In this document: positions 40,150-49,041 of the stretch, one piece after another
Numbering within the stretch: position 1 is the stretch's first letter
Layout of the letters: the number at the start of each line of letters is the position of its first letter
Assembly: GCA_937625935.1 (NCBI GenBank)
Contig: OW569378.1
Coordinates: 372,001 to 436,000, forward strand
Length of the DNA stretch: 64,000 nucleotides
Direction of reading: 5' to 3'
Source of the DNA: Tetramitus jugosus
Lineage: Eukaryota; Heterolobosea; Eutetramitea; Acrasida; Vahlkampfiidae
The notes under the pieces: generated by a model
The model's database searches: none
Told to the model about the DNA's origin: nothing
The model's input: only the letters and a program-made list of their open reading frames with translations
Program-made: the position numbers and the translations under genes

Positions 40150-40611
40150 ACTACGAACTAGAGCGTGCCATAAATGTTGAATGGTGATGTGTACTACAAC
40201 AATAAAGTTCCTCAACTCACCAAGTGGAACTGTCCATCTGTATGCGAATTCATCGCACCTGGGAGCAGCACAAAAGAGCTATTTAGCTTCCAAACATCAA
40301 GATTCACACCAAACATCGCCCACACGTCGAAAGAAAAGATTCGGTCTAACCGGTAACGAAAACGCGCCAAACCTCGAACTGTCAACCATAGTCAATAAAA
40401 GGAAAAGTAACAGCACCCCGAGATACCGTTCGAACCAAAACCCACTTGTCACTGAAACACGAGAGAGAGCAAACAACAAACAAACTGCTGGCTACTACAC
40501 TCAACAATATAATACTACTTATATCCTCAGGCTACCCCACACAACTACCAACTCACCTTCTTGTACATACATATCACAACAACAACAAATAACAACAAAC
40601 AACAAACAACA
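40150..40611. promoter_or_regulatory. Intergenic promoter region
   Basis: This 462-bp stretch runs from the kelch/G-alpha stop to the next ATG on the same strand. A-rich CAACAACAAATAACAACAAACAAC sequence (about 40575-40611) immediately precedes the start. Open frames through it lack a sensible ATG. No RNA gene is seen. Confidence 0.4.
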
Positions 40612-41466
40612 ATGACACATCTTCACCAACATCTCAAAAGAAACAGGAACAATAGGCTTGACTTGTATCTTATAGGATCAAAAAACGTTGGAAAATCTGC
40701 TTTAATATCCAGATTCCAATCTTCTCCACTACCACTTGACTTGAACAGACATCCTAGAAACAAGGTTCGTTTGCACGAGCTTTCCTCAAAGGATGTGCTT
40801 CAGTTTGTAAAGGATGAACACTTTTTGCATGAACACTGTGGATTCATGTTTGTATATTCTGTAGATGACCAGGATTCGTTGGAACAAGCACAACTTGCTT
40901 ATCGGACCTTGCTCTTTCTTCAAGAAGAACAAGGCTTTACGACAAGGTTGTCAGCTGTCATTGTCGGAACAAAATATAATTGTCCGTTAACTACGGATGA
41001 CCGACAGCAGTCGGAGCGGCCACATGATGACTTCTCCTCTCTGCCATGGTACTTGACAACGATTGATGAAAATGAGAAGCATCTAACATCTAACAAGAGG
41101 CCTTTGCACAGTCATACGCCGTTTGATCATTTAATACAAATGGTTCACGACCGTTATCACTACCTTCAAGAGATGGCAGCTTGTTGGAATGATGATCAGC
41201 CAATCGTCAGTGAAGAAGTTGAGCTATCACAACAAGCAGAAGAAGAAACTGAAGAGCAAGAAGAAATACCAGAGAACTATTCTCCACCACAGATGATTTC
41301 CCTACCTTCAGTTGCAAGCATGGTCCATGTCGCACAAATGTCGACGAGTATAACGGTTCCGATGAGCGGACAAGAGCAACCAAGTGCCACCGAACCAGCT
41401 GTTACACCTCGGTTGAACGCTGTACCGGATCCAACCAAGGACACCGCTGCAGACGTTCCTGAATAA
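40612..41466 (+). CDS. Divergent Ras-like GTPase-fold protein
   Basis: The 284-residue protein (ATG 40612) starts with a basic stretch, then beta-1 and P-loop LDLYLIGSKNVGKSALISRF, a near-canonical Walker A. The usual G3 DTAGQE is absent; in its place is HELSSKDVLQF followed by GFMFVYSVDDQDSLEQA, which does match the Ras core after G3 (VFVFDVTDRSSFE-like). The G4 position reads VGTKYN instead of NKxD. The C-terminal ~90 residues are acidic and Pro/Thr-rich with no Cys-based prenylation signal. Loss of G3/G4 argues for an atypical or nucleotide-independent GTPase-like protein. Function unknown. Confidence 0.6.
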   Translation: MTHLHQHLKRNRNNRLDLYLIGSKNVGKSALISRFQSSPLPLDLNRHPRNKVRLHELSSKDVLQFVKDEHFLHEHCGFMFVYSVDDQDSLEQAQLAYRTLLFLQEEQGFTTRLSAVIVGTKYNCPLTTDDRQQSERPHDDFSSLPWYLTTIDENEKHLTSNKRPLHSHTPFDHLIQMVHDRYHYLQEMAACWNDDQPIVSEEVELSQQAEEETEEQEEIPENYSPPQMISLPSVASMVHVAQMSTSITVPMSGQEQPSATEPAVTPRLNAVPDPTKDTAADVPE

Positions 41467-41545
41467 AAAACAAATATGTCAACAAAGGAAAATATTTTAC
41501 AAATCTAATATACAAAAACAAAGCTTTTTTCCTTTGGGAGGTATT

Positions 41546-41890
41546 CTATGACTCGCTAATCAACTCTGAATTCTTGTTATTGATTGATATGACTGGTGGA
41601 TGGTGCTTATCGCCAAAAGGGTAGAAATTGGTTAACTTCTCTGTGTGATGGCGTTTGGATTCCTTTAGTTCAAATGGAAACACCTTTGGTTGAATAAAAC
41701 CGGCTCTTGGTTCCTTGGACTTTTGTCTACGCTTTCCCAAGGGATCCCATTCGTGAGTAAACCTTTCTTCTCTAATGTTTTTCGAGACATGTCTCAGCAG
41801 TGAAACTGTCGGTGTTAGACGTAGTGTTCCCTGGTTGACCGAGATACCCAATGCACATTCGGAGAGTAATTTACTATTCATTCGATTCAT
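41546..41890 (-). CDS. Small basic protein of unknown function
   Basis: A 114-residue frame with an ATG at 41890, basic and His/Lys-rich: RFTHEWDPLGKRRQKSKEPRAG, FIQPKVFPFELKESKRHH and KLTNFYPFGDKHHPP. Short aromatic/Pro motifs of this style occur in small proteins bound to ciliary microtubules, which is a loose comparison only. No signal or membrane segment. It lies 141 bp downstream of the large gene at 42032-45556 on the same strand. Composition is coding-like, but the gene is unsupported by homology. Confidence 0.4.
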   Translation of the reverse strand: MNRMNSKLLSECALGISVNQGTLRLTPTVSLLRHVSKNIREERFTHEWDPLGKRRQKSKEPRAGFIQPKVFPFELKESKRHHTEKLTNFYPFGDKHHPPVISINNKNSELISES

Positions 41891-42031
41891 CTTGCGTCTT
41901 ATGTGTTGGTTTGAAGAGTACTGTGTGACTTATTGCCAGAGTGACAATACAATGTATTTGGCTGATGTATGACTCATTTCGACTCCTCATTTCGCAAACC
42001 TATTTTTTACATTGAGATCACACTGCGGTTA

Positions 42032-45000
42032 CTATTTTGGGTTAGCATACCCGATCTGTAACAATTCGTAATCTTCTTGCATCGAATGTCCGACAGGATT
42101 GGTGTCCTTGAATTGAGAGATGTCCACGAGTTTCATCTCCTCAGACATTGGTAAGATGATATCGTTGAGTATTGCTTGACCCAAACCAGGACTGACAAGT
42201 GCCTGAATGCTCTTCAATGTCTTGGATAAAGCCCAATATTCTTGACCATAAATCATATCCCGATTCACTCTGTCAGACAATGTGTGAAGCAATGGTATCC
42301 ACAGCGAACTACTTTCATCCGAATCGTCAAGAACACCTTCCGTAGATGATTCTTTAGCGTTGTCCACCAGAGTTAGCGTAATGAACTCTAACAGTTCAAT
42401 CGTTTGAATCGTTATGACTTCATGACTCTGTTCCAGGAATATTCGTATACAGGCTATGCAGTCCTTGTAGCAGTCAGAATATATAACAACGTCAAAGTTT
42501 TGGTGCACCAGTGCAGAGAGATTAGCAAATGCGTGTTGCACTATCAAAAACTTCTCGAGAATCTCTCGTTCCTCTATTGTTTGGCTTTGGTGGACCAGAG
42601 ATCCTATTTTCACAGATATCGCCAGAATCTGAATGATATGCTTGCTTGCTTGACAATCAACAGTCTTGGGAAGGCTGACCATAATCGTTCCCACGCTCTG
42701 CACAACTGCATCCATCACATAAATCTTATCGGATGTGGAGTTGATGTTCATGAATACATCAAGTATTTCGATGATGGTTACAAAGTTTCGAGACAACATG
42801 GAGAGTCCCAGAGCTTTTAAGCAGTTTATGGCACACAATATTACTCCTTTGGTGTTCTTTTGGGTCAAGATATCACATAATCCATGAGAGATGGTCTTCC
42901 AGAATTTCTTCATCTCTTGTTTCGGTCGATGAAGGTTGTAATTGAGAATTTCTGGTAATAAATTCGTAAAGAATATCTTGCTCTCTTGTTCTATGGGGGA
43001 AGATAAGTACTCCATGAGATATTCAAGAAATTCGTAGAAACCTTGTTCTGATAATTGAGATGTTTTCGGCCACAAATCAACGGAATATGCATAGAAAAGT
43101 TGATGATGAAGTTGGTTGTTGGAGTCCTTGTTTGGTAACTTCTGGTTGACTATGAACGCTATACATCGAAACACTTGAATCCAACAGTTTTCAAACTGAT
43201 TTCCATACTCCCCAGTTAGTCGAAACAATATCTTTAGATACTTAAATGTTTCATCTGAGTGGCTAAGTACTGTCGCTCTATTGGCGAGCGAAGCAATAAA
43301 ATGATACAACTTCTTGTTCATACCATGTTCGGCACTGATCACACAACATATCTCTGTTAGTGTACTGTATGCATCTATACTCACTAGATCAGGAGAATTC
43401 ACCAATGGATGCACGTACTCGAGTATTAATTCGAATAGAGAGAGAATGTAATCACTGTTGCCAGTATTTTTGGGCAAAATTGAACCACCGGATAGCACAC
43501 TGGAAGGAACATACTGCCTGCAGATGTAATTCATTTCATCGACAATCTGTTGTTGATTGAAGGACGAAGTGCTTCCCTTCACATGGCTCTTGACTGAAAG
43601 ACGGTCGATATCAGGAAGTTTCCTCACCTGTTCGTAGCACTTTCGAACAAATTCATCACTGAATACATTTTTGTCGTAACTCAAGAAACTTCTTTGGAAA
43701 TGAGGTAACGTTGTTTGCTTATTCCGAATACAATCAACGATACATTTGACCAGAAACATTAGATCTTCCTCTTTTAGTATGGAGCTGACATTGTCCCTCT
43801 TGAACTTTCTAACAAATTCGAGGATCAATACATCGTGTTTCATCTGCCGTATATCCAAATTGATCGTCTGTAAATACATGTATGTGGATAGTACGATATC
43901 TCTATTCTTTAGAAACAGATTATCAACAAAACGATGAAGCAGCTCAGGATGAGAACACAACAAGTTTGCTGTTCGACTCCGATCTAATCCATTGGAGTGC
44001 AAAAATAATGCCACATCTTCATCTTCATCGTTAATAAAGTGATTATGTTTGAATAGTTTGATTGCGACCTCCTCGTTCACTGTATTATAATGTTTCATGA
44101 ATGATTGGAAATCTTTTTTTCTCTCACGAATTAAGGCAAGAGGATATTCATCTGTTGGCTTAGAATCACACTTTCGGACAGCACATAATAATTGGATTAG
44201 AAACTTCAGAGAATCGTTTCTCATTGTTGAATCATTCGTAATCACATATTGTAATGATTCTAGAAGTTCATGAATCACATTGTGACAGAGAGTATTGCAA
44301 TCGAACAGACTAAATAATTCTATCAGAATGGTGGGATTTCGACCTAGCATGTCAGACAAACTTTGGATAATTTCTTTCTGCAGAGCCGATCCAGATACTG
44401 GCAACAAGTGAAATGTAATCCTCAGTAAAAGTTCCAATTCTAACTTCATTCTCTGACGGCATTGCTCTACTAATATTTTCACGATGGTTATGCTTTTCTT
44501 AAACAACACCGTGTTCCCATAGGTTAGATTGATTAATAAGGATTGAACCATCGGGAGTTTTACATAGTTACAGAAGAAGTCAGAATCGGACAACTTGTGT
44601 GCCGAAGTTTGTAACACCTTTTTCAGTATTTTCAGGGCTAACCTATGTAACTGAATTTCGATAGCGACGTCTTCTCTGGTCGTGGCCACTTCCTTCATCG
44701 ATAAATTACAGATGATGCGAAGGAGTAGGACCACATCAATTTGAAACTCACTGTGTAAGTTATTATCTGGCTGTGAAAGACTCCGCTCTATGCACACATT
44801 AAGTATCTGTACCAGTGTATTCTGTGCCTTTTTCAGGCAACTCTGTCTTGCAATTGATACTGAAGTTGGGTGACTTGTTTGTTTCAAGTCATCTGAACTA
44901 TTCATACAAATAGAAAAACATGTCTGGGTCGCGAGAGTCAATCCTTCTCCATGAACTCTACAAGTGAGTATCGTACAGAGTAGTGTGTTCAATATATCGG

Positions 45001-45556
45001 TCGCGACAGATATCGTCTCTATATTGTCTAACCTCTTTTCTACTTCATCTGCATAGCAACAGCACACGTTGTTTATGATTGCTCCCCCTATATCATCATT
45101 CTCCTCTGGAACACATCTCGCTGATAGCAACTTTTGAAGACAGTCGAACAATAATCTCAAAACTGATACTTTCCGTATGGTTTGAATAGCCAGGAGTAGA
45201 GGTGTAAAGTATTGATGGGGATTTGTCTTCACTGATCTTAGTGGATCCTCCATTCCACCAACTCTATCAAAAACAGATGCTAAATGAAGGGATTCATGAC
45301 TGTTTCTAGCAATATCATTCAGCACAACTTCACACAACTTTCGAAGTTCTGACCTTTGTCCTGATAGGTGCGAAATGATGCTCCTCATTGTTTTTTCATA
45401 ATAGAATAGGGTGACAACCTTTCGATTTTTTTGCTGTTTCGCTGGTGACCATGAAGATGGACTACTGGGTGGACTGTCCATGGAGGACGAGCTGCTCATG
45501 GTGTCAATCGTGCATTGGTGGCTTGACCTCATCATTCTCGATATGCTTGTTTTCAT
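42032..45556 (-). CDS. BIG-type ARF-GEF relative with degenerate Sec7 domain
   Basis: The 1174-residue protein matches BIG1/ARFGEF proteins in layout. Residues ~60-260 are a DCB domain: LRKLCEVVLNDI (BIG1 LRKACQVALDEI), YFTPLLLAIQT, SVLRLLFDCLQKLLSA, GEGLTLATQTCFSICM, AQNTLVQILNVCIER. HUS and HDS-like helical repeats fill the rest. At ~474-640 there is a Sec7-shaped region (IRERKKDFQSFMKHYNTVNE, ALFLHSNGLDRSRTANLLCSHPELL, LQTINLDIRQMK). The glutamate-finger loop (GEYLG/GEFLG in active Sec7) appears as ANLLC, and the DLHSP motif is missing. Such a protein may scaffold ARF or Golgi membranes without exchange activity. Mon2, which lacks Sec7, is an alternative relative. No intron. Confidence 0.7.
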   Translation of the reverse strand: MKTSISRMMRSSHQCTIDTMSSSSSMDSPPSSPSSWSPAKQQKNRKVVTLFYYEKTMRSIISHLSGQRSELRKLCEVVLNDIARNSHESLHLASVFDRVGGMEDPLRSVKTNPHQYFTPLLLAIQTIRKVSVLRLLFDCLQKLLSARCVPEENDDIGGAIINNVCCCYADEVEKRLDNIETISVATDILNTLLCTILTCRVHGEGLTLATQTCFSICMNSSDDLKQTSHPTSVSIARQSCLKKAQNTLVQILNVCIERSLSQPDNNLHSEFQIDVVLLLRIICNLSMKEVATTREDVAIEIQLHRLALKILKKVLQTSAHKLSDSDFFCNYVKLPMVQSLLINLTYGNTVLFKKSITIVKILVEQCRQRMKLELELLLRITFHLLPVSGSALQKEIIQSLSDMLGRNPTILIELFSLFDCNTLCHNVIHELLESLQYVITNDSTMRNDSLKFLIQLLCAVRKCDSKPTDEYPLALIRERKKDFQSFMKHYNTVNEEVAIKLFKHNHFINDEDEDVALFLHSNGLDRSRTANLLCSHPELLHRFVDNLFLKNRDIVLSTYMYLQTINLDIRQMKHDVLILEFVRKFKRDNVSSILKEEDLMFLVKCIVDCIRNKQTTLPHFQRSFLSYDKNVFSDEFVRKCYEQVRKLPDIDRLSVKSHVKGSTSSFNQQQIVDEMNYICRQYVPSSVLSGGSILPKNTGNSDYILSLFELILEYVHPLVNSPDLVSIDAYSTLTEICCVISAEHGMNKKLYHFIASLANRATVLSHSDETFKYLKILFRLTGEYGNQFENCWIQVFRCIAFIVNQKLPNKDSNNQLHHQLFYAYSVDLWPKTSQLSEQGFYEFLEYLMEYLSSPIEQESKIFFTNLLPEILNYNLHRPKQEMKKFWKTISHGLCDILTQKNTKGVILCAINCLKALGLSMLSRNFVTIIEILDVFMNINSTSDKIYVMDAVVQSVGTIMVSLPKTVDCQASKHIIQILAISVKIGSLVHQSQTIEEREILEKFLIVQHAFANLSALVHQNFDVVIYSDCYKDCIACIRIFLEQSHEVITIQTIELLEFITLTLVDNAKESSTEGVLDDSDESSSLWIPLLHTLSDRVNRDMIYGQEYWALSKTLKSIQALVSPGLGQAILNDIILPMSEEMKLVDISQFKDTNPVGHSMQEDYELLQIGYANPK

Positions 45557-45770
45557 TCTTCAAAGAATTTATCTGGAGAGGAGTCCTGAGAACAAAGAAA
45601 ATCTAGTGTTCGATATCTAAGAACAACGGCGTCACTGTAAATTCGTCGCCGATTATCTACAAATATTTTTGGACAGGTATTGACCGCGCACCCAATTTGG
45701 TTCTTTGCACAGGAATAAAAACAGAAAATTGCAGCCTTCTTGCTGAATTCTCCACAACAAATACTTGAAC
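45557..45770. promoter_or_regulatory. Divergent promoter with GACAGGT element
   Basis: This 214-bp gap lies between divergent starts of the ARF-GEF-like gene and the lectin-like gene. It has GACAGGT at 45672-45678, ~95 bp before the lectin ATG. Confidence 0.3.
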
Positions 45771-46403
45771 ATGCTTCGATCCGGTGTCTATACTATTACT
45801 AACAAGTCGACAGGACTCTGTTTAGAATCGCCTCCTCCCAATGCAAAGCAACTCTCGCAAGCTCATCCAAGAGCATCCATGACTCCTTCTTCCATACTCC
45901 ACGATGGAGGAGTCAACAAGGAATGGTTCATTGAAGAAGTGGGTAATGGGCGGTACTTGATCAAGAATACGCACAATATGGCTCTGGATTCAAACGAGAA
46001 TGTCCCTCAACAGGACCACTCTCATTCAATGCCCTTCCTGTACAGTGCAAGCTCAACGTCACCCAACCATCGATGGATTATTGAATTTTCGGGAGAACCC
46101 GACACTTTTTTCATTCTGTCAGAATACAATGGTAAGGCATTGGATGGCAATGTTGATGGTGCGCAACAAACAGATTATGCCAACAAGGCTCCGTTCCTGT
46201 GGCCTCTGAACAGACAAGCTCAGAATCACAAGTGGATCATTTCTCCAGTGAGAGGACAATACAATCCTCCTAGTTATCCACCGAGCTATCCTCAGACGAA
46301 TTATCCCAGTGGCGGAGATGAAATTCATCCTTCTGCTCCTCCCACACAACACAGCTCTGGTGGTTCAAACAATCCAAATTGGAGCAGTGGAGGTGGTTAC
46401 TAA
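45771..46403 (+). CDS. Ricin-B-type beta-trefoil lectin-like protein
   Basis: Starting at the ATG at 45771 the protein has 210 residues. Three loosely repeated units give a beta-trefoil: SGVYTITNKSTGLCLES, GRYLIKNTHNMALDS and DTFFILSEYNGKALDG, each followed by a W-[IF]-I strand (KEWFIEEV, HRWIIEF, HKWIISPV). This W-x-I spacing is typical of ricin-B/R-type lectin folds that bind sugars. There is no signal peptide. The C-terminal ~45 residues are a Pro/Ser/Tyr/Gly-rich tail (NPPSYPPSYPQTNYPSGG), resembling tails of amoeba calcium- or membrane-associated proteins. There is no enzymatic chain attached. Sugar ligand unknown. Confidence 0.72.
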   Translation: MLRSGVYTITNKSTGLCLESPPPNAKQLSQAHPRASMTPSSILHDGGVNKEWFIEEVGNGRYLIKNTHNMALDSNENVPQQDHSHSMPFLYSASSTSPNHRWIIEFSGEPDTFFILSEYNGKALDGNVDGAQQTDYANKAPFLWPLNRQAQNHKWIISPVRGQYNPPSYPPSYPQTNYPSGGDEIHPSAPPTQHSSGGSNNPNWSSGGGY

Positions 46404-46589
46404 ACCACAAATCTTCATCGATACAACTCTAAAATTCTTTCATTTTAAAACCTTCAACTATCTTGTTGTTATCTCTGAAATCTGTGTGTTGTCTGAGCCG
46501 CTCCAAACAACAAAGAGTTCAAAAAAAAACGCCAAAAAAACAACCAACAAAACCAACACACCACACCAACTCAACACACCACAACTCCA

Positions 46590-48965
46590 ATGATCACCAA
46601 CAACCAAAGAACGGACGGTAATATTTTGATTGATTCAACTGAACAGTTTCATCAAATATTGGCTCCCATTCTCGATCAAACAAGGATCATTGCCATTGAC
46701 TGTGAAGGCAGTCCAGATCTCAGTAAGACTGGTACTCTGTGCGTGTTGCAACTGTGTGCTGTTGTTGAAACTCATGACGAAAAAAGCGGAGAAAAGAGCG
46801 GAGAAACTATTGCGGCTTATGTGGTGGATGCCTTGGCAGAAGAAGGAGCGATAATTCAATTGTTGAAGCCTGTTTTAGAGTCGACTCTAGTGTTAAAGGT
46901 GATTCATGATGTGAGAAGAGATGCTGAAGCTCTATTTTTTCAGTTTGATATTTGCTTGGTGAACGTGTTGGACACTCAAGTGGCATATCGAATGATTTTG
47001 ATGAGTAATTTGTTGAATAGTCGGCACTATCAGTTGAATGAGTCGGTGATTCCGTGGAGAACGTTGAGCTTTGAGACGCATCTGTTGACTCTGTCGAGAA
47101 TTTATGGTTTTTTGGTTCATGCGATTCATGATGACTCAACGACGACAGCGACCATAGAGACTACAACGGATACGACAACTGAAACGAATACAAATAATTC
47201 TTTATTAATGGAACAAGTGGATCGGACGAATGTTGATTGGGACAATAATCAATTAATCAAATTGATTCGACAAGAAATTTCAACGGATTTTGTTACAAAC
47301 AGCAAGAATCAAGTTCAAGGCTTGGCACAAGTGATATGTGATGTGATTGTATCGAGTCATTTACATCCTAATAATATATGTGACAAAGCAAATACATTCC
47401 CCAAGTTCTCTGCACAGCTCTGTTACTCTCTTGTAAAGCATTTGGAACTCGGTAAGAAGCTCAAAACTGCCTTCAAGTCCGATTTCAAGAACCATTTAAT
47501 GGAAACCAATTTCGATAATCTCAAGAGACTCCAACAACAATTGATTCAATTTTTGAATGGTGCAGATCATTTTTCAACAGATAGTGACTGGCCAGTCATG
47601 TCTCATTCTGTTGCAAGGCACATGGCACTCTTTCACTTTAGGAAAATGTTGATGAATCATGCACGATTCCTAGGAGAGTTGTTCAATGTTGGTGCTGGTC
47701 TGTATACTGAATCAGCACTATTGAATGCATTGCAACTCATTGCCCAGAATGATGATGACATTAGAGATGAATCAGACAAGCTCACTTATCAGAAGATGAT
47801 TAGTGACTATCTTTGTACGATATTATCTATTGTAGGATCAAAGCTAGGCCGCGCAAAAACTCTCAACATACTCGAGCAGTTCAACTGGATAAACTCTGAG
47901 ATCCATTCTGCCCTGACTCAATCTGTACTTGATGCGATTCAAACTTCATTGGACCATGCTGATTCGAACGATGAAACAAAAGATGCGTCTACTGTGATCA
48001 ATATTACCATAGATCAAGAGAGTGAGCCAAAAGTTGAAGATATAGTCCCGTTTAGAACAATGCTTGCCGATATATCTTTAGTGAAAATGCTACTTCAATG
48101 CACAGATATTGACTATTCTGAGAAGATGGAACACAGATCAAGTGTTCGCGAAGATCCTGAATATTGGAAGGTGAGACCACTATCGCCAGAGCTTGCTGAT
48201 ATCGCAGCCAAGGATGTCTTGAATCTGATACCACTGTATGAAGCGATTCGATTTTTGGTGGCTATTGACAGATTCAGGTATCCAGAAAACTTCAAACACA
48301 TTGCGAACCAAATCATCGAAAAGAGTGATTTATATGCATCTACCATCAGACTATTCGGTTATGTGGAGTTGACACCTGCATCCTATACACCCTTTGATCT
48401 GTACAATAAGCAATTCGTCAAGTTTGAACATAAGGCATCAGACTCCACATCAGAGCACCAAATACTTGTCATTCTAGATGTAAAGCAGAACATGGGTCGG
48501 ATTATTGGTCGCTTCGGAAGGAACTTACAAGCTCTTCAAATCATGTCTCCATCGGTCAATGTATTTACCTTTAGAACAGCTCCCAACAGACTCTACCTCA
48601 TTGGTATTGAAGAAGAGATACAAACATTTATTCAGAACCTGCCCAAGAATGCAAACGTGTTTATGCACAAGGAAAAGTACTCGAAAGCTTTGAACAGGAA
48701 CATGAATCTGATACAAGTCGAACAAACCTCAAACTGTTCCATCTATGTGTTTGAACAAGGTGAGAACAAGAAGATTCGACTATGTGGTACTGACGTTCAA
48801 ATCGACCAGGCCAAACGTATGATTGCCCAGTACACCACCGCTACAGGTACCAATCACAATCAACAATTTTTATTCATCCCTCCGTCCATCACCACTACCA
48901 CCACCTCTTCACCATCAAATGATACCCCTCCTCCCTCCTCAAACAACAACTCTCTCCAACAGTAA
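46590..48965 (+). CDS. EXD1/Egalitarian-like exonuclease-domain protein with KH domain
   Basis: The 791-residue protein begins with a DEDD-type 3'-5' exonuclease core: IAIDCEGSPDLSKTGTLCVLQL (Asp-x-Glu, ~36) and LKVIHDVRRDAEAL (second Asp, ~105). The last block (SPELADIAAKDVLNLIPLYEA) lies near residue 540, so ~400 residues are inserted in the domain. The final Asp has no Tyr or His at the position that defines DEDDy/DEDDh enzymes. A KH domain follows (~625-690; VILDVKQNMGRIIGRFGRN with the GRFG loop). RNA binding is likely; catalysis is doubtful. The family acts in RNA 3' processing or as RNA adaptors in animals. The Asn/Thr/Ser tail is disordered. ATG at 46590, no introns. Confidence 0.72.
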   Translation: MITNNQRTDGNILIDSTEQFHQILAPILDQTRIIAIDCEGSPDLSKTGTLCVLQLCAVVETHDEKSGEKSGETIAAYVVDALAEEGAIIQLLKPVLESTLVLKVIHDVRRDAEALFFQFDICLVNVLDTQVAYRMILMSNLLNSRHYQLNESVIPWRTLSFETHLLTLSRIYGFLVHAIHDDSTTTATIETTTDTTTETNTNNSLLMEQVDRTNVDWDNNQLIKLIRQEISTDFVTNSKNQVQGLAQVICDVIVSSHLHPNNICDKANTFPKFSAQLCYSLVKHLELGKKLKTAFKSDFKNHLMETNFDNLKRLQQQLIQFLNGADHFSTDSDWPVMSHSVARHMALFHFRKMLMNHARFLGELFNVGAGLYTESALLNALQLIAQNDDDIRDESDKLTYQKMISDYLCTILSIVGSKLGRAKTLNILEQFNWINSEIHSALTQSVLDAIQTSLDHADSNDETKDASTVINITIDQESEPKVEDIVPFRTMLADISLVKMLLQCTDIDYSEKMEHRSSVREDPEYWKVRPLSPELADIAAKDVLNLIPLYEAIRFLVAIDRFRYPENFKHIANQIIEKSDLYASTIRLFGYVELTPASYTPFDLYNKQFVKFEHKASDSTSEHQILVILDVKQNMGRIIGRFGRNLQALQIMSPSVNVFTFRTAPNRLYLIGIEEEIQTFIQNLPKNANVFMHKEKYSKALNRNMNLIQVEQTSNCSIYVFEQGENKKIRLCGTDVQIDQAKRMIAQYTTATGTNHNQQFLFIPPSITTTTTSSPSNDTPPPSSNNNSLQQ

Positions 48966-49041
48966 ATAAATACAAAAGGAACTTAGACAAACCCCAATTA
49001 CGTGTTCTCTTGTTCATCTGCTTCAACAACAACAAAAATAG

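Noticed and set aside
45771-46403. Ricin-like toxin interpretation of the beta-trefoil protein
   Set aside because: Only the sugar-binding fold is present; there is no catalytic chain or secretion signal, so it is described as a lectin-like protein.
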